In this document: one piece after another, positions 45,810 to 60,027 of the stretch
Layout: the number at the start of each line of letters is the position of its first letter
How positions within the stretch are numbered: the first letter of the stretch is position 1
NCBI GenBank assembly: GCA_949152475.1
Contig: OX424557.1
Span: forward strand, 26,659,462 to 26,723,461
Source: Terebella lapidaria
Taxonomy: Eukaryota; Annelida; Polychaeta; Terebellida; Terebellidae
Length of the DNA stretch: 64,000 nt
Reading direction: 5' to 3'
Notes under the pieces: generated by a model
What the model saw: only the letters and a program-made list of their open reading frames with translations
Told to the model about the DNA's origin: nothing
The model's database searches: none
Position numbers and translations under genes: made by a program

Positions 45810-46480
45810 AATAGATAGCGACTCAGCAAAAAATTAGGCCAGTGGCAGGCTCATATATTAGTCTAGGGCGACAAGTCCAAAAATAACGTCTTTTTCTACT
45901 CATCGACGTGCTGGTTTTGAGTGAAATAATAAAATAAAATGCTGACTCAGCATGGAAAAATTATCCCTAACACACTTATCTCTAAGACATGTGTGAGAAG
46001 TCAGAAAATAACGTCCGTTTGGCTCTACGATGCACCGTTTACGAGATATCAACAAAAATAAAACATGGTGACTCAGCGAAAAAAACTTCGCCCAGGGCCA
46101 AGTTCACCCAACATACCTGTAAGACGCGTTCGTCTAGAACGATGAGTCCGAAAATAACATACGCTTTGCTCTATGAAGCACCGTTTCCGAGATGATATGG
46201 CTCTAAAATGATAATTGCTGACTCAGCAAAAACATTGGCCCACTGCAAAGTTCACCTAACATACCGACATATCGACAATAATGAAAAATGCTGGCCGAGG
46301 TCCAAATTCACGCAACATATGCTTTTCTAGGGCCATGAGTCCAACGTCCTTTTCATTCTACGTTGCAAAATAACGTTCGTTTTGCTCTACGATGCATTGT
46401 TTCCGAAATAACGACAAAAATGAAAACTGCTGACTCAGCAAAAAAAAAATTGGCCCATGGCCAAGTTCACCCACATACCG
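45810..46480. repeat. ~125-150 bp satellite carrying TGCTGACTCAGCA
   Basis: Five degenerate units contain a TGACTCAGC word (45820, 45943, 46069, 46219, 46431), then GGCCCA..GCCAAGTTCACCC, ACATACC, CGATGAGTCC and AAAATAACGT..TTTGCTCTACGATGCACCGTTT. In three units (45940-45952, 46216-46228, 46428-46440) the word is the perfect 13 bp palindrome TGCTGACTCAGCA, the consensus site for Maf-type bZIP proteins. No gene is encoded. Confidence 0.8.
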
Positions 46481-46489
46481 CTTAGACAT

Positions 46490-46955
46490 GGTCCCAAACC
46501 TATTACCATGGCGTTGTCCATCGTCGTCTGTCTGCATTTTTATATTTCAATTTTACAGGCGAATCTTTTTGAAACGTTGCGCAAAAAATGCCTAAAATAT
46601 ATCTAGACTCGGGTATTGTTTAGTGTTTTTTTTTATTTCCGCAATTTTTTTTTCAAAATGACGGTCATTTTCGACGAGAAACGACCAATTTCTGACTTTG
46701 GTGGCCATTTTCTCACAACTGTTCAGACGGTTCTGAGATTTTTGCTCCAAAGGATTTTTCGTCCCAAATCAAGTTGCTATTCGTTTGAGTGATTTCCATA
46801 CCCGCAAGAAAAAAAATCCCTTTGAACAAATTTTTTACTTGACTTTGACTCCTAAAATACTTCAATGACCTTGAAAGGTCAGAACGGCAATTTTGGTGAA
46901 AGGAAACACCAACACTAAACATTTCTCCAGTAACCTTCATAGCCCACAACATCAA
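46490..46955 (+). mobile_element. AGGTTACCGG-family fragment F
   Basis: It starts at ATGGTCCCAAACCTATTACC, a decayed 5' hairpin, then CATGGCGTTGTCC, ATCGTCGTCTG and the shared GACTTTGGTGGCCATTTTCTCA. The 3' half is missing. It abuts the satellite on its left. Confidence 0.65.
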
Positions 46956-48440
46956 CAGGTTAACAAATGTGGATTACAGATCAAGTCACACGCAACTATT
47001 AACCCACATTGGAATCAGAAATGACGGGATACATTTTACTGGTCATTGTTCTCAGAACTACCATCATGGCAATTATAATGAAGGAATGAAAGTATATACA
47101 CAAAACTGTTGATTCAGGATAACCCAGCTTTAATAACATGTACTCAGAAAAACTGTGGTCAATGAAAAGTATAAAACGTTGCCTCTGGAATGCCGACTGA
47201 CTGCGACATATCACGTTTCCTAATGTTTCCCTATTGCCTAGCGAGTCGACATATATCAATAGTTATAATGTGGTGAAAGAAACCGCGAAATCCGCACATA
47301 TATCACACATTGTATGCCAATTACAGACTACTATGTCGCTCGTCTGAATTTTGATTCTCACTTTACTCATGTTATTGGTTCTATTTCATCAACATATTTA
47401 TTTTTCGAGTAAAAAGTCGCTACAGACTAACGACTTTTTACTAATGCAGCAAACTAATGTACTAATGTAGCAAACTAATATAGCAAATACTTTCGCAAAT
47501 ATTTGTAGTTGTAAGATAAGTATGAGTATGATAGGAAAACATCCACGGGTAGTGGATGTATCCAATCTCAAATTTCAGCGTCAGGCAAAATCGAGAAAAA
47601 TCATGAAACTTTCCGAATCCCCATATATGGCCATAATGAGACAAAATCATGTGTTCCAGAAAGAATGAACATATCCTGACCCACATGTGGCACGCCTCAA
47701 GATTTTGTCACAGATGTGGCGTACTTATTAACCAGATCACGATGGCGCTCATACAATTTCTAAACCGCAGCTGATAGCAGGGTGAACGCATTGAAAACGC
47801 CGAACACCACGGCTAGACACCCTAGCGATAATCCTTGGAGTGAGCGATAATCCTCGGATAGTATTCACGAGAGCCTCGGATGAAATTTGTCGAAACACAG
47901 ATTCAGATTCTCTCGAGTCGAGTATTTGAGGAGTGTTTGGTGCAAATGTGATCTACAAATATGTCTAAAAGCAATATGAACATGTGTTGCAGTGACAGTA
48001 ACCCACAGTTGTGCTATATGCGGTCGGTAATCGATCAAAGAATAGACACAACCAAAACGGGTATACATGTATATGCATGGGATGGGTGATAATTTGGCTG
48101 GCTAAACAGGAATTATACATGTTACAAACGATCGTAATGTGCGCCTACTGCCATCCAAACACATCCTATTTATCTGTGCACATTTGTCATTGTGTAAGGT
48201 GACGGAATAATACCAGAAAATACTTAGTTTCGTGATTTCCCACTCTGCAACGAACATCCTTGGAACTATAACTATGCGGTATTAATTTTTTTTATAACCA
48301 TGCAAGTCCTTCGGGTGTGATTTTGCAGACCGAGTAACAAAATAATATATGTAAACGACCAGTATAGATACACTTCCATTGAATTACAGAGGATTTTGAT
48401 ATTGTCAATTGATTGTTGAACAATAATATATAAAATACGA
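46956..48440. other. Intergenic DNA containing a segmental-block piece
   Basis: The part 47050-47330 is paralogous to 60.97-61.23 and 63.68-63.96 kb (GGATAACCCAG, CTGGAATGCCGACTGACT, GAAACCGCGAAATCCGCACA). The remainder to 48440 shows no gene; an ACTAATGTAGCAA-type duplication lies at 47446-47480. Confidence 0.5.
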
Positions 48441-48790
48441 TTCACTAATTCGTGTGCACGAAATACTAATTCGTGCCCACGACTTGGTAAATTGTGCCCA
48501 CGGATTAGTTATATCAATCCGTGGCCACGAAATACTAATCTCGTGCGCACGAATTCTTAAATCGTGCCCACGAACTATTAAATTGTGCCCACGGATTGTT
48601 AAATCATGCCCACAGATTAGTTAAGGTAATCCGTGTGCATGAATTGTTAAATTAGTATTTCGTGGCCACGAATTAGTATTTCGTGCCCACGAATTGGTAT
48701 TTTGTGGCCACGAACTAGTATTCCGTGCCAACAAATTAGTATTTCCAATAATATAATATTTAACAATTCGTGCACACGGATTAATAATTA
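48441..48790. repeat. Palindromic minisatellite (CGTGCCCACGAA units)
   Basis: About 14 units of 20-27 bp centred on CGTGGCCACG or CGTGCCCACG and joined by A/T words such as AATTAGTATTT. The first half carries TTAAATTGTG-type spacers and the second half the inverted forms, so the array is itself roughly palindromic. Flanking AATAATATA words are inverted too. Its plan matches the GC-rich fold-back element at 10.27 kb, with a different unit sequence. Confidence 0.9.
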
Positions 48791-51300
48791 TTCTAAAGTA
48801 TGTCACTTCAGGGGCTCCGTAAAAATCACAACATACAATTCTATGAAGTTATTACCTTCCCAAACTAAAATGGAATTATTTCAAATAGACATTCAGACCT
48901 CTCAGAATATATTGTGAAAACTTCTCATCATCTTACAAGCCAGACAGTCTATCTGCTGAGATGTATGTCCGTAACAATTGGACGATTGCATGCGCAATTC
49001 CAAATTTATACTTTTCTATATGGAATTGTATACCTACACATGCCCATGGAGTCCTGCTGGATACAAAAGAATCTGAACAAATTGATATTCATACGAAATT
49101 TTGTTGTAGTCAATTTATTCCAATACACTGCATTGAGTTGCGTTTTTCATGGTGCATTTTCACACAACCCATAGAAACAGCACCCGAGTATTGAAGTTGC
49201 AATAACGTGTTTTATTTGTCAGAGAGAATAAATTCGAAATTTCACACAGTACACGATATCGAATGTGACACAGAATCAATGCAAATGATAACTGACTGAT
49301 TTGAAGCCATTTATAACCTTTCACATTTCAGAACAGATCTAGTCGGGTGTACCCTGGGATGAACGCAGTGTGCCAACAAAACGCGGTGATATTAAAGTGG
49401 AACAATCGGTTTCTGAAATTCGTTGTAAGTCTAGCATATATTGGATGATATAGCACCGTTATAACCCCCCAAAATACTTCCACATAGTCATACAGAGGAC
49501 TTTAAACATACCGAAAAAAACGCACGATGTGAACAAATTGTTTACATCTGCGTTAACGTAAACAAAGACATGAATTGCCCTATACTGTCGTTGTTTGCAA
49601 CGCAAAAAAAAATAAAACTGAATATTTGGGTTTCATCCCCATAATATACCATACGTACACGAGTTTCAAGTGATTGGGCTGTGTATTTTTCTCTATTTTC
49701 AGCTATTTTTGTTACTTTTGCATCACTGCATGTGAACCGTTCCATGCAGAACTATTTTGCAACATCAGATTTTCAATGTCACTGTCAACCATAAAACCAA
49801 AAAAAAACGATTATGGCAATTTAACATACGTATAGCCACTAAGATTGGAACAAGCTATACCCTGATGTGAAGACCATAATTACATTCATACATCCATTTC
49901 ACATACAGTATGATGTATACAATTTACATACAATCCACATACAATTTACAACAGTAGTCTAACCCTTTTCCATTGTTGTCCCGTGCTTTTGTTAACACAA
50001 AAAAAGAGTCCGGGGCTCATCTGAATCGACTCACCCCTGGGATTATCGAAGTTCCTCACCGTTGACACGAATCATTTTGTTGCCTATTCGAAAAAAACCC
50101 ACCGATATCATATCAAAATGTGGAAGTTATCTCCTTGGAAACCCAGGGATTGTTGATTTTTTTTATTGATTTCAGAGATGTTTAGCAACAAACTATATTT
50201 TTGCACATGAATGTTATTGAATGATTATACACACAAATTAAATATTGGAGACATATCAGATACGCACATTTGCACGAGATTTGTATAAAATATACTAAGT
50301 GATACAACAAAGTGACTGTTATTGACACCGTGATTGATATTATAGATCGGTGTCGACACTAAACAGAGACATTAGTGCGGTGAACAGACTTCACACTGAC
50401 ACAAATTGTGGCTTATCACTGTGAGACAATGGATCCTGAAACAACACCATCCGGCATTTTATGTAAATTCCATTTCAGTCATTTGACTTTGCTCGGGTCA
50501 TCGTATATATTGGATAGCGGTATCGCATCGCGTTGTACCTATTCGTCAGTATTGGTTTCATCGTGATAACACTTTCCATCAAGATTGAAGTAATAATGTG
50601 AATCCATTACTAGGCAGTAGGCACACCATCAATCTTATGTGTGAGGGAAGAACAAACAATAACATCTTACCATAGAATTTCTTATGTTGCAGTCTAACAA
50701 TGTCTGATAGAACTTGGCGGTTTTCTGATTAGCCAAATTGGGCCCATCAATTGATTCAATATACACACAATAAAATCCTCTTGATGATCAATGATAGTAA
50801 GAACAGTGAATTAATAAAATACTGCAGATAGATTTATAGAATTATAGATCTTATAGAATTTATAGATCAGAAAGAAATTCCTCATAAAGAGGGTGTTGTA
50901 TCCCAGGCAAATTTTACCCTCATAATATCCTCTTCGAAATAATGTCACGCGCATTGACCCAATATTTATGGTTGGCCAAACTGGTCAGAACTAAACTTTG
51001 TTTGCGCGCAATAAATATGGAATTATTTCGTGCAGTAAATCAATCAATCACCTGAGGTGATTTATATTTTGATCAAAATATAGTTATGTTGCGCTATATG
51101 TCAACCATTCATAGCCCATCTTTTAATGCGTGATGCATTTCAAACGATTTTTATTGCGTGCATGAAATCACGGGTTGTCATTGGATGACATACTCCGCGA
51201 TCTAAATCAAATTGTACCGCAACATAAAACACCTTACGTGATTGGCAGGTTTACTGCGCGATACAATTCCTGATTTATTGCGCGCAATAATTATCTTTAA
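48791..51300. other. Intergenic DNA, partly the segmental block
   Basis: The part 50.19-50.47 kb is paralogous to 61.48-61.74 kb (AGTGACTGTTATTGACACC, CACTAAACAGAGACATT). A copy of the 365 bp TIR element begins at about 51302. No gene was recognised; short frames have no recognisable domain. Confidence 0.45.
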
Positions 51301-51339
51301 GGTGGTCCGCTCCAACCAGTGAGGGGAGGGGGTCAAAGA

Positions 51340-52650
51340 GTTTTTAGGTTACCGTACCTTTGGTCCGATAACCTATTCGCATGGCGTTGCGTACGTCGTC
51401 CGTGGTCGTCGTCCATCGTCTGTTTACATTTTTATCTTCATAGTTTACAGTCGAATCTTTTTGAAATTTTGAACAAATATACCTGAAAATATTCTGAGAG
51501 GGAGGTTTTTTTTAGTTTTTTTATTCTTGCAACTTTTTTCAAAATAGCGGCCATTTTTGACGAAAAATGGCCAATTTTGGACTTTAATGGTCGTTTGCTC
51601 AAAATCTTTTCAGTAACTTTTATTCTTATTGATGCATAACACTCCTCGTATATGCCCCTGTGACGTGTACAAATTTCATTAGCCTTGAATCGCTCGAAGT
51701 GGGCCATTTTGGCCCAAACTCGGCCAAAATTGCACTTTACCATGTTAAAATCTCCTATGCTTTATAATGGGACACATTATGCTTAATATTGTGATTAGAG
51801 ACTAGGAATCAATTATGAACATATAGGAAATGATATATTCTGAATATTGTCATGACCTTGAATTTGACCTTTGACCTAATTTTCAAGGTCACAGGACACA
51901 ATGGCTAATATCCTGCTCATTATCGACTTTACAGCTTAGGGATCAATTATGAACATATAGGAGATTATATATAGATATTATTCTCATGACCTTGAATTTG
52001 ACCTTTGACCTAAATTTCAAGGTCTCATGATGAAATGACTAATATCTCACTTATTATCGATTTTACAGCTTAGGAATCAATTGTGAACATACCGAAAATG
52101 ATATATGCTGAATATTGCCATGATCTTGAATCCAAACTTTGATCTCTTTTTCAAGGTCAAAGGACATGATGGCTAATATCTTGCTCCACTATTGATTTTA
52201 TAACTTGGCAACCAATTGTGGATGTACAGAAAATGATATACACTGAATATTTTGATGACCTTGAGTTTGTCGTTGAACTCATTCTCAAGGTCAAAGCACA
52301 AAATGGCTAATATCTCGCTTATTATCGATTCTACAGCTTAGGAATCCATAGTGAACAAATAGGAAATGATAAATGCTGAATATTCTGGTGACCTTGAATT
52401 TGACTTTTAACCTCATTTTCCAGGTCATAGAACAAAATGGCTAATATCTCGCTCTTTATCGACTTTACAGCTTAGGGATTAGTTGCGAACATAGAGTAAA
52501 TGATATATGCTGAATATTCTCATGATTTTGAACCTGACCTTCGACCTAATTTTCAAGGTCAGATCCCAAAATGGCTAATATCTCATATATTATCGACTTT
52601 ACAGCTTGGGACTCAATTGACCTATCCCAAATGCCCTCAAAAGTTGTCCG
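51340..52650 (+). mobile_element. AGGTTACCGG-family element G with ~120 bp tandem array
   Basis: The 5' hairpin GGTTACCGTACC-TTT-GGTCCGATAACC is followed by the CGTCGTCC-rich region, the conserved 300 bp and then about seven tandem units like those of element B (GGAATCAATTGTGAACATA, GACCTTGAATTTGACC, CAAGGTCA). It cuts into a TIR element starting at 51302 (GTCCGCTCCAACCAGTGAG). The 3' terminus is not clear, so the copy may be truncated. Confidence 0.75.
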
Positions 52651-55600
52651 AGTTTCACAAAATACGTCAGAAAAATTCTCTTTGGCCAATACTAGCGTTT
52701 TGCAGAATACGCTGAAAATATTCCATTCTGCTCGTATTATTCCCAAGTTGAACCTTGCCAGATCTAATAACTTCTATTGTATTCCCCAGGACTGCTATCC
52801 CAATCTTTTCGTCAACTCTTTATACAATGACCTTTTTATGGATGATTTTTCCCATAAAGCTGAATTGGGGTTATATATTGTAATATTTCCTCGAGGATTG
52901 TAGCTTACTGGGTAACTTACTGAATACATCAACACGTATAAGATATGAATGATCATGTTTCGATTTCAATGACAGGGATTTGTTCTTCACTTTGATGCAT
53001 AGCGTGTGATAATGCCAATGAAAGTAATAATCAGAATACCAGTTTTCCACAAATCACCATATCAGAATATATCCCAGCGAAACAATGGGGACCTGAAGAT
53101 ACTAGTTCTTGTGACAGATATTTTTTTTTACCCATATACCTATGCTGGTTGACTTGTGACTCATATACTTGTCCTGGATGTGACTCATATCACTAATATA
53201 CTTGTTCTGGTTGGGACTCATATCACTCATATACTTGTTCTGGTTGAGACTCATTGTCTTGCTGAATGAACAATCATAACTACCAATGTGGTTGATCGCA
53301 ATGACATTATTCTTTGAAAAAAAATGAAAATGGAAACTGTATATAATCTTTGTATTTCACATGAACTCATTTCCCCTCTGTCATTACTGACAGATAATTC
53401 ATGCACGTATTGGACATTGACGACTGTTCAATCAAATATTTGACAATACTATTGGAATATTTATATCGATGTGGAGTTTTGACTGACAAAGATTGGTTTG
53501 AAATGCATGTAGCACATGCGATATCAACATCAACAACATTATAGCTATTGAATATTAAATATCATTATGGTTTATACCAAAGCGGTATAAACTATACCGC
53601 TGTAACTAGATGTCTTTGGGTGTGCCTCTCGCCGAGTGTTTTTTTAGAAGAGCAATACCAACTGGTGTTTTTCCTCTCAGAACATTCAGACAATTGGACA
53701 ATGGGCAGATTGCATATACCTCCTGACTACTGACTGGAGCGTAAGTAATTGTGTTGACACTACACAAAGATGTGAGTGGCTGAAAACACATCACTTGACT
53801 CCTTGGTATATTGTATATTACGAATATAATGTAAGAATTAGGAATAAAACTTCCTGTTTCATCCCAGGTCCAATACAAAGAGATTTTCTGAAAATCGTTT
53901 CTGGTCCATAATAGCAACGGAATCAATAGTTCTGCATTCTTTATCCAGGCGCTTCTACATGGAACTGAGCAAATAGTTATACTGTGTTTTCATGTTATCA
54001 TCGTTATCATGATCAGATTATCTATTAAATAGCTTCATTGCAAACTATCGCAATAACATTACATGTGTTATCTGCAGCTTCTGTAAGACGTTGAATACTG
54101 GGAAAATGTCAGAGTGACATTTCACAAGTGCCGGATAATGTATGGCTTTGAAATTTGTGCTAACATTTAAATTGTGCTAAATCCAACGACGTAAACTGGC
54201 TAAGTAGTGTCTAGTCTGGTCCTCGAAAATGTATTGAGACGAGATATTGTGCAGTCATATATGAAGAAACAATGCATACTCAGTCAACATCAAACACAGT
54301 TCATCTTACGAAGGCAGCAGAAGGAGTCATTAAGAACCGACTCGACAACAATGGCTATTTTCAATACAATTTCACGCAAACTCTCCCACGCAAACACCGT
54401 AATTCATCCAATTTGTATGCATCATCACACAAATTGGATGAATGACGCAATTTTTTGCATATGCCTCACTTGTCTATGTGAAATTTCATTGTGTTCCTGT
54501 GTTGAAGAAACATTGCTGCTCATATAAATAATAATACCAGTGCGGCAATAATCTTTGTTATGAATCATACAATTGCATGTGTCATCTATACATGTGTTAT
54601 TAAAATTATATGCCTTGTACACGTAAACTACTTGTCATAAGAAGTATACTTCAATTTATACTGGAGAACATATCATGAAACACATCATTTCGTTTTATTG
54701 TTGACACAAGGTTAAATTAGACTAACATATTAAAATGCTATGAATCCCATCCCTTGTAGCAAGTATTGTGAAGGTCTATACATGACTTCGTAATTTACAC
54801 ATTCCAGAAAAAAGATATTATTGTTTAATATAACGCTCTCAGTATATATGCCACACACATCAATGAATACACCAGATTATATGCGTTTCTATTGATTTAC
54901 AGCTAATGATTATATATCCAAACTACATAAACTATGGATATCAGATGCGAAGTCGGTTAGACATGCCTAATTGACAAGTTCTTTGATATATATGACCAAT
55001 GTCAGTACGAAAAAACCACCGGTGGAAATGATGGCTTTCTGGGCAACAGGTGTAGAAGTTCAGTGTGCAGATTCCAACAAACTTCTGCTTCACCCATATT
55101 CTTGATTTTTGCGGATGCACTCGAAATGTTATTTCATCAGTTAGGATTAGCAAAGTGCCTACCCATGATTCCCTGTGTTCAGAGTGTACTTCAATTAGTC
55201 GACAGTAACAAAGCCAAAAATCTTCAGTTTAGAACTGTAATCCAGAGGTTGTATCCCAAAGATAGTTGATTACTTTAGGGTATGTAAATACAACAATCAT
55301 ATACTGTACTCCAGTCGTGTTGAGCTTCCAGTCATCACTTTCTGCACAATATGGCAGAATCCAGCAATCTGTTCTCCATTTCAGAAAAACAGCGAAAGTT
55401 TACAAAACCATTTTGGAGTGTAAAAATATTGCTAGTAATAAAATTATAAAAACTGAATATAGAGTTGTCGGAAGTATGCCGATATATAGTCAACGTGCTT
55501 TATAGTGAATCATTGTGGTGCTAGAAAGATTCATTTTACACGAATGTGCATTTTCTGCACACAACGACAGAATCAAGCAATCTTTCCTTTACTGCAGGAA

Positions 55601-58130
55601 TACAGCGAAATGTTACGACAATCCTCGTTGTGCTTGCAATATAGATCGGAATTCGATACAGAGTTATCCAAAGCCGATATATGATCAAGTGGTTTTATAG
55701 TGAATCATTGTGGTACAAGAAACTCTCATTTTACACGAACTGTGATAACTGCTGGAAATATCCTATCTGAAGCATAATTGTATTGAAACAGACTGGGTAT
55801 TTCATCTGAATGATAAAAAGAAGACAATAAATGTTGAGAAACAATTTTTTTGTCGTCACTGGATTAGTTTTACAACTCATGGTGAGCTATCTAATGACTT
55901 TTTTATCATTTGAAACAGTATTTTAGATGCTCCATTTGCAGCAAGAACTCGGTACTGTGGTACCAATGACAGAACAATCCTGAGTATGAGTAAGCTTCCC
56001 TGGGATATAGTTTAGGTTTGAGTAATGTCATGCATTCTTCTTCTTTTGGCAACATTATACATCGACCTCAAATGAACTAAATAAAAAGGTTATGTAAAAA
56101 TGGGTGAATCCACAATTCAGCTTTGGTTTTATTTATTAGTATCGTTGGACAATTTATATGAATTGATCGCATTTCCGTTAAGCTTCACCACCCTTGGCGT
56201 GGTGTTATAGTTTGTTATCTATTAGATGTTGCTCTATAAGGATAATTATATGCATTGGTATTGATAGTCAAACCATATATCCGTACATTCATTTGTTTGA
56301 TGTATGTGTATTATAATGTGTATGATGTACGTATGATTTCCCGTCATATTATTACCATATCACTTGTTCGTACTCAGAATATATCAAACTTTTGCTCTAC
56401 CTATTCTCACTCTATTGTTCAATTATGCCTGCTAAGTATCCTTTGCATAATACACACATTCATGCATAATTCTGATTCATATGCCATACACCTGATTTAA
56501 AATCGGCTCTTAAATAGTCAAGATAAGTGATATGTACTGTAGCAATTAGTGTGCGTCTCGTAGCAGTAAAATCTGGTGACGTTGAAACCGGATTATTGTT
56601 GTCTTGATGAATAGAGTTGTCTTGGTGAATAGATTAATATTTCTTTATAGACATTGTACAAAAACGATACCTCACCTCGTAGTAATCTGATCAGAAATCA
56701 CATATACACGTTGCATTACGAATCTACAGTTATATAATATGCCTATTCTTTACTGTTGCACGTGGTTTTATCATAGAACTAAGACTAGGAAAACTAAAAA
56801 ATCAATCCAAATGCGCGTAGAGTTAATATTGGTGTGAACGCATAATACATTTGCATTACTACTCCATTTGTACATCATATAAACACATACCATTGTGTTT
56901 ATGTCTAAGGCTATCAGTCTATAGGTTCAACATACCTGCCTATATTACGATTCTTTCTACAACAGCTATTTATTTTATGATAACACTAGATGAATGGGTA
57001 TTGAGTGAGGCGTCTTCAATAGACACGTTTTCGGGTCTGAAGAACCATCGGTGGGAATGATTGGTTACTCAAAAAGCACATGTATAAGTTCAGTGTGCAC
57101 TTTCCACCACACTGCTTCTTGCCTTATCAGAGCACTTAATGACGTACCTAGAATAAAGACTATAGTTGGCACCTTTAGGCTATCTTTTTTCTCCAGCTTG
57201 TTTAGCTGTTAAATGCATCACACTCTGAACAAATGGGGGGGGGGGGGGGGGTCCAACATTGACAAACAATCTGTTCTTATAGAGCAGAACTCCAAGAGGT
57301 TAACTAGACTCATACCACTGGCCAGGCAGAGATGATATATTAGGCCATTCCGGGTGTAATAAACATCGTGGTGCTAGAACTATGGACTAAAATGGGCTGT
57401 AGATTTGCCGACGTTCATAAATTGTGTGTAGAATTACCCATTCGATATGCCTAAATGGCTTGATAGTGATTATTTTATGGGACATGGTAGATTTGTATGA
57501 ACCACTTTCTTCCAAATTAATAGTTATCAGAAACACCCTCTTCAAATAAATAATTGTTGAACCAAATAAGACTACGCTGTGTGATCCGCAATGACAGCAA
57601 ATATGCCATATTGACAGAATGAATGAACAAAGTCAGATGCTATATATAAGAGGAAACAATCAGTATTTGAAGAACAACTTAGATACCCATAAATTCATGA
57701 AGGATACCTGGTTCATGTCGAAAATAATTGAACAATATCGTAATATTTGAAACAGAACTTTTAAATTTTCCACCGAGAAGGAGAGCTTAAGCGGATGCAT
57801 TGCACATGTAATTGATCGATCACTCTTGAACACGATTAACTGCTGCCCTGGGTTATCTCAATGGCGTCACTGAAAATATTGTCAAGAGGAAATAGTCGAT
57901 ACAGGTATTGACTGAACCAGGCATTAGTTTCTTCATGTGCTATCAGTAAAAATGGAACACGGATTTTAATGTAACCAAGAAGAGGACATAGCCATCATTG
58001 TTGCAAATAATAATTATATTCTACATGCTTTTTCAGTACTGAGTCAGAGGATAGTGTCTGATGATAAATGTCACGTGTGCCTTGTTGACAAAACTAAAAC
58101 ATCCAGTGAGAATTGAGTGGTTGATTGAAT
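52651..58130. other. Gene-poor DNA with old duplications
   Basis: No gene is recognised over about 5.5 kb. Contents: a ~40 bp tandem repeat at 53140-53255 (CTTGTTCTGGTTG, ACTCATATCACT); old paralogy of 53.51-53.80 with 6.35-6.66 kb and of 54.2-55.1 with 15.5-16.5 kb; further similarity of 54.99-55.10 to 57.03-57.12 kb; a ~215 bp tandem duplication at about 55320-55520 and 55535-55720 (CAGAATC-AGCAATCT, AACAGCGAAA); and a poly-G run at 57235-57252. Confidence 0.5.
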
Positions 58131-59640
58131 TGAAAAGTTAAATTACTTCTACGTGTTATCATTTGTGTTTTTGTAACCTGGCGACTTGCAAGTGCCAGAA
58201 CATTTCATTCTTTACTTTCTTCAAAACAATTCGTTCACTGATTTGAATAATTCGAAAGCTGCCTGGTTTGTGTGCCAACACCCATTCATTGCCAATAAAC
58301 TTGTCAGCCGTTCATTGCTTTTCTCGTAAAACTGACTTTCTGTCTCGAGGGTGACTACTTGCCTCCAGTAGCAGAACCGACCATAGGTGCCAGCAATGAA
58401 TGTTTGAAATGTCCCTCAGGGTACGACCAAAGCTGAGTTTGTTCAATGTTGTTCAAGAAACTCCGGTGCTGGCCACTGTACAGAGCAAGACAGCAACATG
58501 CCCATTAAAATGTATTTGTTCCATTACTTGTACAAAATTATTCATTATTTTATGTACATTATGAGTAGCATAAGGTTGCAACTGCACGCTGCTATAAGTA
58601 CTGGCAATACCCATGCTTTACCATGCATTGGTTATGGCTCCACAAGTTTAACAGCATCAGTGATTACTAGGATAAGACTACAGAAATTAACAAATTCACG
58701 ACCCTTAGAATTCAATAAAGTATTATTTTTAGGGTGGACGGATTGGTGAGAAAATATTCAATCAAGAATTGTGTCATCTGACTGTTGAAGTATGAACAAA
58801 TTAGTAAGTAATCGTATTCATCACCTATGTCTTTACAATCACACAAAAGACACATTCTCTTATTCATGTGAAATATTCATTCGAACGCCACTTCCAATGG
58901 GCAGTCCTCCGAAATATTTGTTTATAAGAAATGAAGGTGGCGAAGGTTGCAATACTCCAAAAGTGTTTCTGGAGTAACATATGTTGCATAATCATTAACG
59001 TGATGATTATGAAAGCACATGAGCGTTTAATGGCAGTAACATTGCACTCCGTCAATGAAACACGACAATGCAAATTATATGGGCAACTTCGTGTCACACA
59101 ATGATCGAATAGCGTGTCGTATCAGGCAAGGACGCAAGCTCACACAATAACATGGAAGTTAACGAAAATTGAATTCGTCCTTGGGATTCATCCGGAATAA
59201 ATTACCGAATGAACATGCTCTGGCCGCAATGTAAATGCAAATAAGTACAATGTATTACGAACTTCAGCTTAAACACGTGTCACAGGGTCAATCATTTCTC
59301 ATTCTATACCCGCTCATTTCATCCTCATTGTGTTTTCAACGTAACTGGTTATCACTACAGTAGATTTAAATGCACTGCGTTCATATTCACGGTATTGCAT
59401 GCACAGTATTGTGTGGTGTTCCTTTGATTGATCGGTTATTGGTTATCCACGCCTACAGGCTGCGTGTTTGAGTGTGACGTATGTGTGTAGGGGTGTTTAA
59501 GTGGTTCACACGGGGCCAGTTGTTCGAATCATTTGAGGTGAAAGGATAGAGCCTTTGTCATAGCTGCACTTGATTCTTATTGCGTTGTCTGGTCTCTAAA
59601 TCCAGTTGTTCACTTGAATATTGGATGTAAAAAATACTGG
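58131..59640. repeat. Segmental block, second copy
   Basis: Collinear with 62.1-63.54 kb at around 90% identity by eye, for example TCATTCTTTAC-TTCTTCAAAACA, GTGTGCCAACACCCATTCATT and CTTCCAATGGGCAGTCCTCCG against its partner. It contains a decayed plus-strand copy of the Cys-rich exon (58.29-58.44 kb) with a stop and a lost donor. Confidence 0.8.
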
Positions 59641-60027
59641 ACAATAAATACTATTATCATATGCCAGAATGATAGTCAAGATAAATAACGGAATTAGTGC
59701 TATCATACAGTAATCTAAATTACTGTCAACAAACTTAGATCTAAGCACTCCGTTTTTATGTATTTTGTTTTTCGAGAGCTTTGCCCATTTTGCCAATAAC
59801 AAACTTCTGCCCGGCGGGCCAAAAATTCCACACTCTGCCTGGGCAGCTCCACTTCAAGAAAACGTCATTTTCGAAGAGTAAACAAAAGCACATGGTCGCT
59901 TCACTGGCTTGAATCCGTCATGTATGATGTTTCTGCCGCCAATTTACGTTTTTTGCAAGTGGTCTCGGACCTCTGAAATGGCGTGTGAATCAGATCAAGG
60001 TGTGAATAAAATGACAAAACTAGGTGA
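59641..60027. other. Spacer between block and hairpin
   Basis: No feature recognised. Confidence 0.35.

Noticed and set aside
57235-57252. Poly-G runs here and at 20.91, 22.82, 28.22 and 37.33 kb as G-quadruplex control sites
   Set aside because: Simple homopolymers; only those before the hairpins seem position-linked, and that is covered under the YR family.
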